In this document: piece by piece, positions 11,644-22,013 of the stretch
How positions within the stretch are numbered: position 1 is the first letter of the stretch
Layout: each line of letters starts with the position of its first letter
Assembly (NCBI GenBank): GCA_002943765.1
Contig: PQWQ01000002.1
Location: forward strand, 310,001 to 374,000
DNA length: 64,000 nucleotides
Direction of reading: 5' to 3'
Source: Psoroptes ovis
Lineage: Eukaryota > Arthropoda > Arachnida > Sarcoptiformes > Psoroptidae
Notes under the pieces: model-generated
Database searches by the model: none
What the model saw: only the letters and a program-made list of their open reading frames with translations
What the model was told of the DNA's origin: nothing
Program-made: the position numbers and the translations under genes

Positions 11644-12291
11644 TTTTTTCACTGTTTTGATGTTTGTCACAATGTACACACAGGCACACATTAAATCAAA
11701 TGCCAGAAGCACTGTTTTTTTTTTTTGTTGTTGTTCAGATTAGATTCTTCTTTCATTTCATTTATTTATATATTTATTTGAATTAAAAATGTAAATGAAA
11801 TAATGAAAAAATAACGGAACTATGACTTTATTAAAAAATAAATAGATTTCCATTCTTGAAAATGAAAGATTATTTGTTCATTTGTGTGTGTTTATGTGTA
11901 TTAACACAAATCATATTTTATCATTCTTAATATTAAAAAAACATTATTATTTGACATTTATTTCAATCATCACATTGGCCTAAACACCCACACACCAAGT
12001 ATATTATTGAGAGTGCAAGCACTAAGAAAGGGCCAGAAGAGAGAAATCCAGAGAGATTCAAAGAGTGGAACTTTTTCTAAAGATCAAATTCCAGTAAATA
12101 ACGGTCCCAAATTTGTTACAATTTCGCAAAATTCTCCGTAGAAATTCTGGACCAAAATTCATTTTGAAATACTTTGCGATTCTCTAATGACGATAATAAT
12201 TTGTACAAATGTGTACAAATATGTGACTATTACAAGCAGTCATAACTCATATTTTTAAAAATTTCATTTTCAGATCATTTCGTTATTAATA
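11644..12291. other. intergenic DNA, nothing recognised
   Basis: A less AT-rich patch at about 11970-12120 contains purine-rich text (GGGCCAGAAGAGAG) but no open frame or known motif. Confidence 0.5.
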
Positions 12292-12371
12292 TTAGGTTGT
12301 CCCATAAGTTCTTGCCGTTTTTCAGATCAATAAAAATTCTAAAAATGGCAAGAACTTATGGGACAATCTAA
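12292..12371. mobile_element. mariner-type MITE, group C (copy 8)
   Basis: 80-bp near-palindrome. Arms read TTAGGTTGTCCCATAAGTTC and its complement, around a short AT-rich centre; TA on both sides. CCCATAAG in place of CCGAAAAG defines group C. Confidence 0.9.
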
Positions 12372-12373
12372 TA

Positions 12374-13673
12374 GTTTTTTAGGGCCATTTTTTCCAAAAA
12401 AAAGTTAATTAAAAGATTTTCGTTTGTTTTCACTGTGTATTCAAGTAAATAAATTCATTTATTTTTGTTTTACATCACATCATCATCATCATCATCATCA
12501 TCATTAAACATTGAAAATGATTTAACATTTAAAAAAATATTATTTAAATCATTTTCATTTCTTCCCATTTTTCAATTCAAAATGAAAAATGGAAATTGAA
12601 ATTCTTGTTTTACAGAAATGTGTTGTAGTTAGTTGTTCGAATTAGTTGTTTTGAATCAGTTGTTTTAAATCATTTCATTTTACTCTCTCAGACACAAATT
12701 TTGTTTCATTATTTTTGCAAAATTTCAAATTTTTCCCTGCTTGAAATGTATTCATTTTGGCACCAAAACTCGTCGTGAATTCATTTTGTACCAAGTTTGT
12801 TTCATTTTCAAAGATAATTTCGAGTGAATGAGTGTGTGATCACAACTTTTATCCTTGTTTATTCATTCACACATAACAACAAGATAAAAGAATCAGTGCT
12901 CTATGAGTTATTATATTATTCTATTCTATTTTTTCTAATCAATCGAAGTTTCGTAAATAACTGGAATAACCACAAATAAAGTTATCAATGTCATTTTCGA
13001 TGTGATAATCAATAACTTTTGTATTTCATATTGTATTGTTTAGTGCTTGAAAATGTATTCATTCAACAACATTCATTTTGTATATTTTGTATTTTTGGTG
13101 GTGATTTTTCTCATTATTAAGTGCCTTTTTAGAGCTTGAAAAAAGTTTTTCATTTTTCTCCAATGATGTTATTGTCATTGTGTCTTCGTATCCATTGATT
13201 TTTGCCTTCTTTACTTCAATTAATAGTTGTCTCAAATGAGAAAATTTCATCATAATATTTTTCTGATTCTTTGTACCACATAATGCTGTCTCCCCAACAA
13301 TACACATGAAATAATCCAATAGAAAATTGAAGAATTTTTCTTTTTCCAAATACTATCTCAGAGACAACTCGCAAACTTACATCTTATATCATCTTATACA
13401 AAGTTGTGTATTACAAAACATGTGAAACATGTTAAATTTAATCAATTATCCACTGGGAATTCGGATTGATGCTGGCTGTTGTTGTTGTTGCTGTTGATAA
13501 GACATGATTTAGAATGCTGAAATAGAATTAGACATCGAAAAAAAAGAAAAAAAGATAAGATACACACAAACACACGCACAAAACAAATAAGAGACAATAA
13601 TAGTCTTACTAATATAAAATAATAACATTATTAGATAAAATAGACGTATAACTAAATTATGAAAGAAAAAATA
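12374..13673. other. intergenic DNA; ATC microsatellite and one unassigned frame
   Basis: A (TCA)n run lies at 12476-12505. A minus-strand frame of 96 codons (13059-13349) has a less repetitive composition than most frames here, but no domain and no convincing splice context, so I do not call it a gene. Confidence 0.5.
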
Positions 13674-13754
13674 TTAGATTGTCCGAAAAGTTTTTGCCGA
13701 TTATATCGTGGAAAATGATTAAAAAAATTGGCAAAAACTTTTCGGACAACCTAA
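13674..13754. mobile_element. mariner-type MITE, group A (copy 9)
   Basis: 81-bp element TTAGATTGTCCG...CGGACAACCTAA with TA on both sides. Confidence 0.9.
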
Positions 13755-13932
13755 TAATAAAGTAAAAAAAAGAATCCATATCATCCATCATTTGAAGATT
13801 GATTGTATATTTATGTGAATAACAACCAGAACACAATGAAACAACAGACAGTGAATGAATGTTGCAATATTTATTGATAATAACAATAATGAATGAATGA
13901 ATGAAACAACATAAGGATAATAATCATTATTA

Positions 13933-14015
13933 TTGGGTTGTCCCATAAGTTTTTGCCGTTTTTTTGAAATATTTTTTTCATTCAAAAAACGGCAAGAACT
14001 TATGGGACAACCTAA
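13933..14015. mobile_element. mariner-type MITE, group C (copy 10)
   Basis: 83-bp near-palindrome TTGGGTTGTCCCATAAG...CTTATGGGACAACCTAA with TA on both sides. Arms of about 35 bp pair with few mismatches, leaving a very small loop. Confidence 0.9.
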
Positions 14016-14149
14016 TATTATAAATAAATATTATTTTCAATTTAAAAAATTCAAGTATATATTTTGATTTGAAATAAATTACATTTTTTTTTTTTTTGAA
14101 TAAGATATCTCAGATGGAAAAAATAATTTCCAAAAAATCAAATAAAGCA

Positions 14150-14205
14150 AAAGATGTTCATTTTAATTAATAATCTTCAAAAAAAAAAAAAAAATGAACA
14201 TCTTT
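14150..14205. repeat. inverted repeat, 15-bp arms
   Basis: AAAGATGTTCATTTT at 14150-14164 is exactly complementary to 14191-14205. The 26-bp loop includes a 15-base A run. It is not related to the MITE family. Confidence 0.6.
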
Positions 14206-14571
14206 GTCAACATTTGATATGTCTTTTCAATTCTGTTTAAGTGTGTTGGTGTGTTTCTGTGTGTATGTGTTTGTACATGTTGAATAATACATAATCTACA
14301 ATAATAGAACATCATTCATTCATTCATTACATGTTGTTATTACAGGCCAGAAATACGAGAAAAAAATCCAAGATGGGCCATAAATCTAGATTAAAAACAG
14401 AGAAGAGAAGAAATAGAAATAGATTTCAAATGTCTTGATTCTGTCAAATGAAGAGATAAAGAAAAAAATCTGTCCAAAATGAATAAATTTATCCAATTCG
14501 AAATCGAATTGAATTGAATTAAATTGAATACATGTGAAAGCACCAAAATGAAATTGATGACAAATGAAAAT

Positions 14572-14595
14572 ACAAAGCTAGCTAGCTAGCTTTGT
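14572..14595. repeat. 24-bp perfect palindrome
   Basis: ACAAAGCTAGCT followed directly by its complement, built on GCTA repeats, 19 bp outside the left LTR. Confidence 0.6.
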
Positions 14596-14608
14596 TAACA
14601 AGCAAAAA

Positions 14609-14614
14609 TATTAG
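14609..14614. repeat. target-site duplication, left of BEL/Pao element
   Basis: TATTAG precedes the left LTR and is repeated at 20339-20344 after the right LTR. It is the tip (TA plus TTAG) of a group B MITE, so the retrotransposon inserted there. Exact length could be 5 or 6. Confidence 0.85.
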
Positions 14615-14999
14615 TGTAGTGAGAAACAAGAACAATACCATTCATTCGTAATAAACTTTCGTTATTTGATTGTTAATATTTCACACAAACATAAAGAGAT
14701 ATTTTATTTATTCTAATAATAAAAGAAAAATTACATTGAAATTAAATTATAAATTTTTGTTATGTGTGTCTTACGTTTTCGGTATCTTTTGTTTAAAAAA
14801 TTTGTAATTGTTTGAAATTGTTAATCATTCATTAAATTATACATTAATCATTTGAAATCAAAATTTTACATTCATTATTAAAAAGCATGTGGTTTTTTGA
14901 TCGAACTTTTTGTTCAATCGATTTAACGGTTGTTTTAATTCGATAATTTTCAAAAACGCTCCGTACACAAAGTACGTAAATCATAAAATTCTCATTACA
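14615..14999 (-). repeat. 3' LTR of BEL/Pao element
   Basis: 385 bp; matches 19954-20338 base for base in my reading, at a constant offset of 5,339. It would carry promoter and poly(A) functions, but I cannot place them precisely. Confidence 0.93.
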
Positions 15000-15016
15000 T
15001 TCTCGCCCGGCTTTTA
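15000..15016 (-). other. probable polypurine tract of BEL/Pao element
   Basis: On the minus strand this reads as a purine-rich stretch ending GGGCGAGAA directly before the 3' LTR. It overlaps the gag-pol stop codon at 15014-15016. Confidence 0.6.
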
Positions 15017-18000
15017 ATTATTTTCCAAAACGATTAAACCATTCAAAGCACGAACGAATATTCGGCCATCCAGATTCAATTTGACCGTACGAGCGATTCC
15101 GTCTGCATCTTTGAAAACTTCCAATACTTGAGCCAAAGGCCAATCTTTACGTTTGTTAAATTCATTTGGAATTAATAAATAATCTCCTTTTTTGACTTTG
15201 GATATTTTTTGTTTGGCATTATCTTCTAAAGACAATAAGTATTGATGTTTCCACATTATTTGAAATTTGTTCTTCAATTCATTCAAATACTTGTATATTT
15301 TTGATGGTTTTGAATTTACACAAAGTTTTTCAATAGTTTCAAAGTTGACGTTTGGAGGATAATATGGTCTTCCGTATATCAATTCGTATGGACTAATGAT
15401 TCGAACATCATCTTGAAGAATCGGGCGTGAATTTACAATAGCCTCGATTTGTGAGAATAACATTTGTACTTGTTTGAAAGATTTTACATCAATATTTAAA
15501 CCATTTAAACATTGTTTAACCGTGCGTATCATTCTTTCGGTTACACCATTGTACCAAGGTGCAAAGGGAGGTGTAAGCAGCCATTTTATATCTTTCAATT
15601 CTTGTTGGGATTGTAATTTATCCAGTTTAGATTTCAATGCAACGAAACTTGTACCATTGTCGGAATAGATGATATTAGGTATACCATTCTGGTACATGAT
15701 GATAGATAAGCCACGATATGTTTCATCTGTTGTTAAAGAATCGATGCATTGTATACGAATGAATCTGGTGCTTAAACATGTAGCTATTAAACCATAAAAT
15801 TTTCGACCGTTAGCATATTTCATTGGTCCAAATATATCAATAGACATTGCAACAAATGGTCGTAGATCATTTTTACGAAATTCCGGTAATTTGGCCATCG
15901 GTTGTTGAATTGGCTTTTTTCGCAACTTTTGACAATCATAACAATACTTAATATGTTGTTTAACCATTTTGTGTATACCCGGAATGTAATATTTCAAAGA
16001 AATGTTGGCTTCAGTGTCCCTAATACCAGTATGGCCACGGTTTTCGTGGATATCCTTAATCAAAATATTAGCCAAATTTGAATTTTTGGGTATTATAATT
16101 GGCATGAATTCATTTCTTCGAAAAATTGCTTTATATAACCCATTTTCTATCATTGTTTGTACTTTTAGGTTTTTAATTTGCAAATTTCGTTGCGCATATT
16201 GATAGATGCGATTCATTTTTTGATTTGAATCCAAATTCGGATATCTTTGTTCAATAAATTGTAGTATCGAAGAAAAATCTTTAAGCTTTTCAAATTCTTC
16301 TGGATCAATTAATCCATTATGCACATTGATGGAACTTATTTGAAACACCGGGATTGATTCTTTGTTTTCTTTCATTGTTGAAAATTTCAATTTTTGATCA
16401 TAAAAATTTTTCAATCTGTTGAAATCAGATGGTCGGCTGAACATGTCTGCCGGATTTAAATTTCCTGAGATATGATAAACTGTCGCCTTTAATTCATTAA
16501 TCATTTTTATCGTTTTCATCAACGTGGTAGAGATACGTCTGCCACACTTGTTGGGCGAAAATTTCAAACGTGATAAATTGACTTGAGAATCACAAAATAA
16601 ATCAATACTTTGGATCTTAAAAATATTTTTGCAATCAACAACAGCTTTGGAAAGTTCATAAAGTGCAATCAACTCAAGTTCTATTATTGAATAGTTTCGA
16701 TTCGGAACAATTTTAGTCTTTGCCATTAAAAATTTCAATTCGTCATTTTGTCTTGAGAAGATGACATATCCAATTGCAATTTTACTTGCGTCGGAAAAAC
16801 CGACTAGGTTTATATGATGAACGTCAATATTTCTTGGAATTGTTAATGTGCGTAATGATCGATATTCATTCATTATTTTGATTAAATCATTAATTACCTC
16901 CTCATTAAGATGTTCATCCCAATTATTAGAACGAACATCACGTAAAATTATCTTTATGTTTAATTTCCAAGGTTCAATGATTCCCATAGGATCAAATATT
17001 TTATTCAACATTGACAACAATTGCCGTTTTGTTGTTGGCAGATCTTGTTCTTGAATTTTCAACGATAATTTATCATTTTTCATATCCCACAGAACACCTA
17101 ATACTTTTATTACATTATCATCATTCATCAATTCTGGGACATTTGATTTGATTTTGTGCAGGATGAATCCAGCTTCTTTAAACACCTTTTGTGCTTTCTC
17201 TAATAATTCAACAATATTTTCACTTGAATTTGATGATAATAAGAAATCATCCATATAAACGGAATCTAATAAATCTTTTAAATCATTTTTAATCAATATA
17301 TCTTGGATAATACTTGTGAGAATTGCTGGCGATGAAACCAAGCCAAAAGGAAGAACTTTCATTTGATATAATCCAAGTTCGCCATTCGGAAACAACCACA
17401 TAAATTTGAGGAATTTGCGATGATCAGGGTGTATTACTATTTGCAAAAACGCTTTACTCAGATCAGCAACTAAAGCGAATTTACCATGTCTAAATCGTAA
17501 CAAATGTGGTAGTACATTCAAGCCCCTAGCGTTGCCTTTCCATAAATAATCGTTCAACGATGGTCTTCCAAAAGAACCATTGAATACAATACGCAATGGT
17601 GTGCTTGATGAATCATATCTTACCACTTCTAAATGTGTCATGAAGTAGCCATCTTTAGATGTCGTTATTTCAGCATGATCATTTGTAAGATATTCCAACA
17701 ATTGTTTTTGATAAATTTCATACATATTTTTCTCGATTAATCTTTGTTGTAACTTTCTTAAAGATTTGTAAGCAGAATCAAAATTGTTTGGCGGATAAAC
17801 CTCTGACAAGAATGGCAATTTTATTTGATAACGTCCATTTGGTAATTGAACTACTTCTTGCATTTGATGTAAAATGTTTTCTTCAGCTGATAAATCAACA
17901 AAATCTCCATCAATACATGCTGTATTTGAATGTTCAACATCAGAACTGGTGAATTTAACTTTACCAAAGATTGTGTTGAAAGACAATGTTTCAGGTTCAG

Positions 18001-19879
18001 CATGGAAAAATTTGCCAAGTTGATTGGTACCAATTATAATCAAATTTTCATTGGATTCAAAAATTCGAGCCGAAACTAAGCAACTGTTTGTACCGTTAGT
18101 AAATTTGATATTGATGCTTTGAGTCAAATTTTGTGTAGCCGAATTGTCAACCGGAGTATTGATTTCCAATGGTGTTGAATAAAATGTTGGTTCTTCGGCA
18201 ATCAACGATGAACTTATGAGGCTAACGATTGAGCCGGGATCCAATAGAACTTCGACATCTATATTCTTGCATTTACCGTTGAGAATTGGACGTTTCAAAT
18301 CATTTTGTATTTCACCTATAAATATTTCAATCTGATAATCTGCATTATTTGAAATCATTGCAACACTATTTGTTATTGTTGATTCGACATTGATCACTGC
18401 TACAGATGCACTATTACTGGTAGATGGCTCGTTGTTTATTCCAATTGCGCTAATATTAGACGGAACATTTGCTGTCGAAGCTGAAGGTGCTGATGACATT
18501 GTTGATGATGATGGAACTCGATTATTGTCTGCGTTTGCCGTTGTTGAAGCATTATTACTTTGAATCATATTCATAACAATGTTGTGAAGCCATGTAAAAT
18601 GAGGATAATTACAGATGCTACAAGTGAGTCGGGCTCGACAATTTCTAGCAATATGTCCTGGTTTGGCGCATTTTGTACATAACCGGTATTCACGAATCTT
18701 ATTAACTATCCAATTGACATTATTTAAATTAGGACAATTTTGTGAAGGATGGTTTTGCCGACAGAAGCTACAATTATTTTGATGATTGATCATGCTAACA
18801 TTTGAATTTCTATTGGATGTTCTGTTCAATGTGGCCGATGTTGTCGTTGTTAATGATCTATTCGGCAATATTGTTGTTGTTGAACGAATACCAGATTGTG
18901 ATTGAATCGCTTGTATTGGATTACGGATATATCGCTCCCATTCTTCATTCTTTGCAGATAGTCGTTCAATGGCTTCTTTGAATGTCTTACATTTGGATAC
19001 TAAAGAACGACTCATTTTATAATAAAATTTATTTGCCACAATTTGAATCATGGATTGTTCCATATAAAAGTCTGTGTTTTCGAAACTTTCAATTGATCCG
19101 AGCACAGATTCAGCAACTGATATTATACTGCGTAAAGCATCAATATCTTTGTCATGTTTAACGTTGGGACATTTATCAATTTCGATGCGACATTCCATGA
19201 TCAATTTTTCTTTGTTGCCATAAATTTCATCGAGTTTATTCCACATTTCAATAACTGAAGCATCAGAATTAATTAAACGCGATATTCTGCGTTTTGCACA
19301 ATCACTCAATGTTTGCAGCAAATAGCTTTTGGCACGTATTTCACTTAAATTTCCATCAATAATAATAGGCTTAGCAATGCATTTGTATGAATACCAATCA
19401 ATATATTTTCCGCTAAATTTTGGTATGTCATGAATTTTGAAACGTTCGTTATTATGAGCTACAGTTTCTCGACTATGAGAACTGATTGGAACATTTGATT
19501 GAGAATTTGATACATTCTGTTGATTATTCACGGCATTTGATTGATCCATAGAAACATTCGATTGATCGAGTATATTCTGTTGATTGTCCGAAAGATCCGA
19601 TTGATCATTCGCAACATTTGTTTGAACCATTGCACTTTGATGGTCTATTGATCTTACTTTGCGGATGTAATCTTCGATTTTGTTCGTATAAAAATCCATT
19701 CGTTGTTCTGCTTCCAATGGCATGTCCATATCCTGTTCTTCATATAAATCGATTAATTTTTGATTCATTTCAATCATTTGTTTATGCAATTCAATTGCTT
19801 CATCGAAGCTGCATCTTTTGTTGATTGCTGTTGTGATCTTTCTTCGGAAAACTCTCATTTCTTTATTCATTTGTTCCAT
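15014..19879 (-). CDS. BEL/Pao gag-pol polyprotein, intact
   Basis: One 1,621-residue frame encodes the whole retrotransposon protein set. Order seen: gag region of DUF1759 type (about 146-320); zinc knuckles, the clearest being C401-C404-H409-C414; aspartic protease of DUF1758 type with the active site written LLDPGS (D547), where the family usually has D-S/T-G; reverse transcriptase with VADLSKAF (D806) and YMDD (875-878); RNase H with D1030, E1067/E1069, D1097 and D1145; an H2C2 zinc-binding integrase N-terminus (H1278, H1283, C1313, C1316); integrase core D1348, D1407, E1448; and a DUF5641-like C-terminus (about 1525-1620). The combination DUF1759, DUF1758, RT, RNase H and DUF5641 is specific to BEL/Pao. 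There are no stops or frameshifts. Gag and pol are fused in one frame, as usual for this group; no envelope-like frame is present. Confidence 0.96.
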   Translation of the reverse strand: MEQMNKEMRVFRRKITTAINKRCSFDEAIELHKQMIEMNQKLIDLYEEQDMDMPLEAEQRMDFYTNKIEDYIRKVRSIDHQSAMVQTNVANDQSDLSDNQQNILDQSNVSMDQSNAVNNQQNVSNSQSNVPISSHSRETVAHNNERFKIHDIPKFSGKYIDWYSYKCIAKPIIIDGNLSEIRAKSYLLQTLSDCAKRRISRLINSDASVIEMWNKLDEIYGNKEKLIMECRIEIDKCPNVKHDKDIDALRSIISVAESVLGSIESFENTDFYMEQSMIQIVANKFYYKMSRSLVSKCKTFKEAIERLSAKNEEWERYIRNPIQAIQSQSGIRSTTTILPNRSLTTTTSATLNRTSNRNSNVSMINHQNNCSFCRQNHPSQNCPNLNNVNWIVNKIREYRLCTKCAKPGHIARNCRARLTCSICNYPHFTWLHNIVMNMIQSNNASTTANADNNRVPSSSTMSSAPSASTANVPSNISAIGINNEPSTSNSASVAVINVESTITNSVAMISNNADYQIEIFIGEIQNDLKRPILNGKCKNIDVEVLLDPGSIVSLISSSLIAEEPTFYSTPLEINTPVDNSATQNLTQSINIKFTNGTNSCLVSARIFESNENLIIIGTNQLGKFFHAEPETLSFNTIFGKVKFTSSDVEHSNTACIDGDFVDLSAEENILHQMQEVVQLPNGRYQIKLPFLSEVYPPNNFDSAYKSLRKLQQRLIEKNMYEIYQKQLLEYLTNDHAEITTSKDGYFMTHLEVVRYDSSSTPLRIVFNGSFGRPSLNDYLWKGNARGLNVLPHLLRFRHGKFALVADLSKAFLQIVIHPDHRKFLKFMWLFPNGELGLYQMKVLPFGLVSSPAILTSIIQDILIKNDLKDLLDSVYMDDFLLSSNSSENIVELLEKAQKVFKEAGFILHKIKSNVPELMNDDNVIKVLGVLWDMKNDKLSLKIQEQDLPTTKRQLLSMLNKIFDPMGIIEPWKLNIKIILRDVRSNNWDEHLNEEVINDLIKIMNEYRSLRTLTIPRNIDVHHINLVGFSDASKIAIGYVIFSRQNDELKFLMAKTKIVPNRNYSIIELELIALYELSKAVVDCKNIFKIQSIDLFCDSQVNLSRLKFSPNKCGRRISTTLMKTIKMINELKATVYHISGNLNPADMFSRPSDFNRLKNFYDQKLKFSTMKENKESIPVFQISSINVHNGLIDPEEFEKLKDFSSILQFIEQRYPNLDSNQKMNRIYQYAQRNLQIKNLKVQTMIENGLYKAIFRRNEFMPIIIPKNSNLANILIKDIHENRGHTGIRDTEANISLKYYIPGIHKMVKQHIKYCYDCQKLRKKPIQQPMAKLPEFRKNDLRPFVAMSIDIFGPMKYANGRKFYGLIATCLSTRFIRIQCIDSLTTDETYRGLSIIMYQNGIPNIIYSDNGTSFVALKSKLDKLQSQQELKDIKWLLTPPFAPWYNGVTERMIRTVKQCLNGLNIDVKSFKQVQMLFSQIEAIVNSRPILQDDVRIISPYELIYGRPYYPPNVNFETIEKLCVNSKPSKIYKYLNELKNKFQIMWKHQYLLSLEDNAKQKISKVKKGDYLLIPNEFNKRKDWPLAQVLEVFKDADGIARTVKLNLDGRIFVRALNGLIVLENN

Positions 19880-19953
19880 TTTTTCGTTTAATACTTTTTT
19901 TACAAATTTAATAAACCAACTTTTTAAACGTTATTAACAATAAATAAAAAATT

Positions 19954-20338
19954 TGTAGTGAGAAACAAGAACAATACCATTCATTCGTAATAAACTTTCG
20001 TTATTTGATTGTTAATATTTCACACAAACATAAAGAGATATTTTATTTATTCTAATAATAAAAGAAAAATTACATTGAAATTAAATTATAAATTTTTGTT
20101 ATGTGTGTCTTACGTTTTCGGTATCTTTTGTTTAAAAAATTTGTAATTGTTTGAAATTGTTAATCATTCATTAAATTATACATTAATCATTTGAAATCAA
20201 AATTTTACATTCATTATTAAAAAGCATGTGGTTTTTTGATCGAACTTTTTGTTCAATCGATTTAACGGTTGTTTTAATTCGATAATTTTCAAAAACGCTC
20301 CGTACACAAAGTACGTAAATCATAAAATTCTCATTACA
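19954..20338 (-). repeat. 5' LTR of BEL/Pao element
   Basis: 385-bp direct copy of the LTR at 14615-14999. The minus-strand transcript would start within it. Confidence 0.93.
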
Positions 20339-20340
20339 TA

Positions 20341-20422
20341 TTAGGTTGTCCAAAAAGTTCATTTTGCTTAATCGAATAGAACTGCTTATGAAAATCGGCA
20401 AGAACTTTTCGGACAACCAAAA
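20341..20422. mobile_element. mariner-type MITE, group B (copy 11), interrupted by the BEL/Pao element
   Basis: The element begins TTAGGTTGTCCAAAAAG directly after the right LTR and ends GGACAACCAAAA, with a few changes from TTAGG...CCTAA. Its first bases are the BEL target duplication, so it was present before the retrotransposon arrived. Confidence 0.85.
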
Positions 20423-20424
20423 TA

Positions 20425-21067
20425 CAGAAATATTTCGCCAATTCATACGCTCAAATGATGATGAAGCATTTGTGTGAATAGGTTTTTCATTCATTTTTGT
20501 TTAAAAATAATGAAATAATTCTCATTTGTTTCCACTTTTCATAACATTTGTATGTATCTTGTATACTTGAATAATGATATTAATATCAAACACACACATA
20601 TGTATGAATTACATTCAAAGAAATTCCAAAATTTCTAATTATTTTACTCTTTTTTTCTATTTTTCTTCTTGCTTGACAATAATTCGTGATCTTAGCTTCG
20701 TGATGATCACACACACACACACAAACAGAATTTCAATTTGAAATTCTTTCCAAAACAAAAAATGGCGTCTCTGTGTGTGTGTAAGAGGTTGTAAATTCAC
20801 AGTTGAATGAGGAGAGAGAGAGAGAGAGAAAATAGAAGAATTCAATTTCATCTCCTATGACACACACCGAACGAATGAAGAAATATTCAAAGTAAAAAAA
20901 TATTCAATTTTATTTCTCGCATAGGAAATAAACGAATGAATGAATGAATGATTGAATAAATAAATAAACGAATAAATAAATAAATAATGCCAAAGGGCGT
21001 GATTCGCCTCGATCTCTATGTGTATATTCGATTCATTCAAGAAGAAAGTGAATATTCAGAAAATATT
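20425..21067. other. intergenic DNA with microsatellites
   Basis: (CA)n/(GT)n runs near 20707-20725 and 20770-20782, (GA)n at 20810-20829, and AATG/AATA tetranucleotides at 20930-20985. No gene. Confidence 0.55.
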
Positions 21068-21148
21068 TGTATGTGTCCGGAAAGTTTTGGCCGATTTTCA
21101 TGTGCAACTCTATATGATAAAGCGGAATAAACTTATCGGACAATCTAA
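21068..21148. mobile_element. mariner-type MITE, group B, reverse, worn (copy 12)
   Basis: The right end, CGGACAATCTAATA, is good. The left end has decayed (TGTATGTGTCCGG), so its boundary is approximate. The core shows the group B block in reverse. Confidence 0.75.
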
Positions 21149-21350
21149 TATTTGTGTGTGTGTAAATGTGAAAAATTAATTAGCTTTTTTTTTGTATTTC
21201 TCGATCCAAAATTATTCGCTTCTTCATTCATTGATTCATTCAAATCATTCATTTTTTTTCAATTTCATTTCATTTTCGATTTTCAATTATAAAAAAAGTG
21301 AAAACTAAAACGAATCGGTGAAATGAACAAAACAAAAAATAAAAATATAT

Positions 21351-21429
21351 TAGGTTGTCCGATAAGTTTTTGCCGATTTTCTTATCATTCCCTACGATAT
21401 GATCGGCAAAAACTTATAGGACAACCTAA
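21351..21429. mobile_element. mariner-type MITE, group A, reverse (copy 13)
   Basis: 79-bp near-palindrome TTAGGTTGTCCGATAAG...CTTATAGGACAACCTAA with TA on both sides. CCGATAAG is intermediate between the A and C group arms. Confidence 0.9.
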
Positions 21430-21931
21430 TATATTTCCATTTTATCACTTTTACAGAATCTATTTGTTTTATTTCACTTTTATTTCCTTTCAGATCATAT
21501 GAAATTCGCAATCATTGAATAATGTTTATTTGTTTATTCGAGCAGAGAATATATTCCAAGGAAAAATAATTATTTTTCTTGAATTTTTTATTATTATTTA
21601 TTTACCAGCCCTATGTGATTTTCCATTGAAAATTTCCATTCATTTCAATTTCCCTTTGGTAGAAAAATATTTGAAAATCTTTGAATAAATAAGCATCCAA
21701 AAAACAGGGGAGAGAGAGAGAATTGAAATAAAGAATCTCAAATAATAGAAGAATACAGCAGGATCGAATAGAATCGAATGAGAGGGCGCGATTGTTTGAA
21801 TACTGAAAAACAATAAAACTAGATTCAAATCATATACATTCAATTCTCAAACACACGCAAGATAATTGATGAGATTTTTTATTTTTTATTTTTATTTTTT
21901 TGAAACACTTTACAGGCTTTAATATTTTCTA

Positions 21932-22011
21932 TTAGGTTGTCCGAAAAGTATTTGCCATTTTTATCGTAGGAAATCATTGGAAAAACGGCAAGAATTTATG
22001 GGACAACCTAA
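21932..22011. mobile_element. mariner-type MITE, A/C hybrid (copy 14)
   Basis: 80-bp element whose left arm is group A (CCGAAAAG) and right arm group C (TTTATGGGACAACC), with TA on both sides. Confidence 0.88.
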
Positions 22012-22013
22012 TA

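Larger units (their letters stand above)
14615..20338 (-). mobile_element. complete BEL/Pao LTR retrotransposon, 5,724 bp
   Basis: Two 385-bp direct LTRs that I could not tell apart by eye flank one gag-pol frame running on the minus strand. In element orientation the LTR runs TGTAATGAG to CTCACTACA, so it has TG...CA ends. The internal region is 4,954 bp. A TATTAG duplication flanks the whole element. Just inside the 3' LTR (plus-strand 15000-15016) is a purine-rich tract ending GGGCGAGAA, the likely plus-strand primer. I do not see an obvious TGG-starting primer-binding site next to the 5' LTR; the sequence there is AATTTTTTATTTATTG. Matching LTRs plus an open frame imply recent insertion and possible activity. 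Confidence 0.95.

Noticed and set aside
13059..13349. Minus-strand 96-codon frame with fairly normal composition
   Set aside because: No domain, no homologue I recognise, no clear splice partners or neighbouring coding sequence; frames of this length occur by chance in this much AT-rich DNA.
15474..19824. Plus-strand frames inside the BEL/Pao element
   Set aside because: They are antisense shadows of the intact gag-pol frame.
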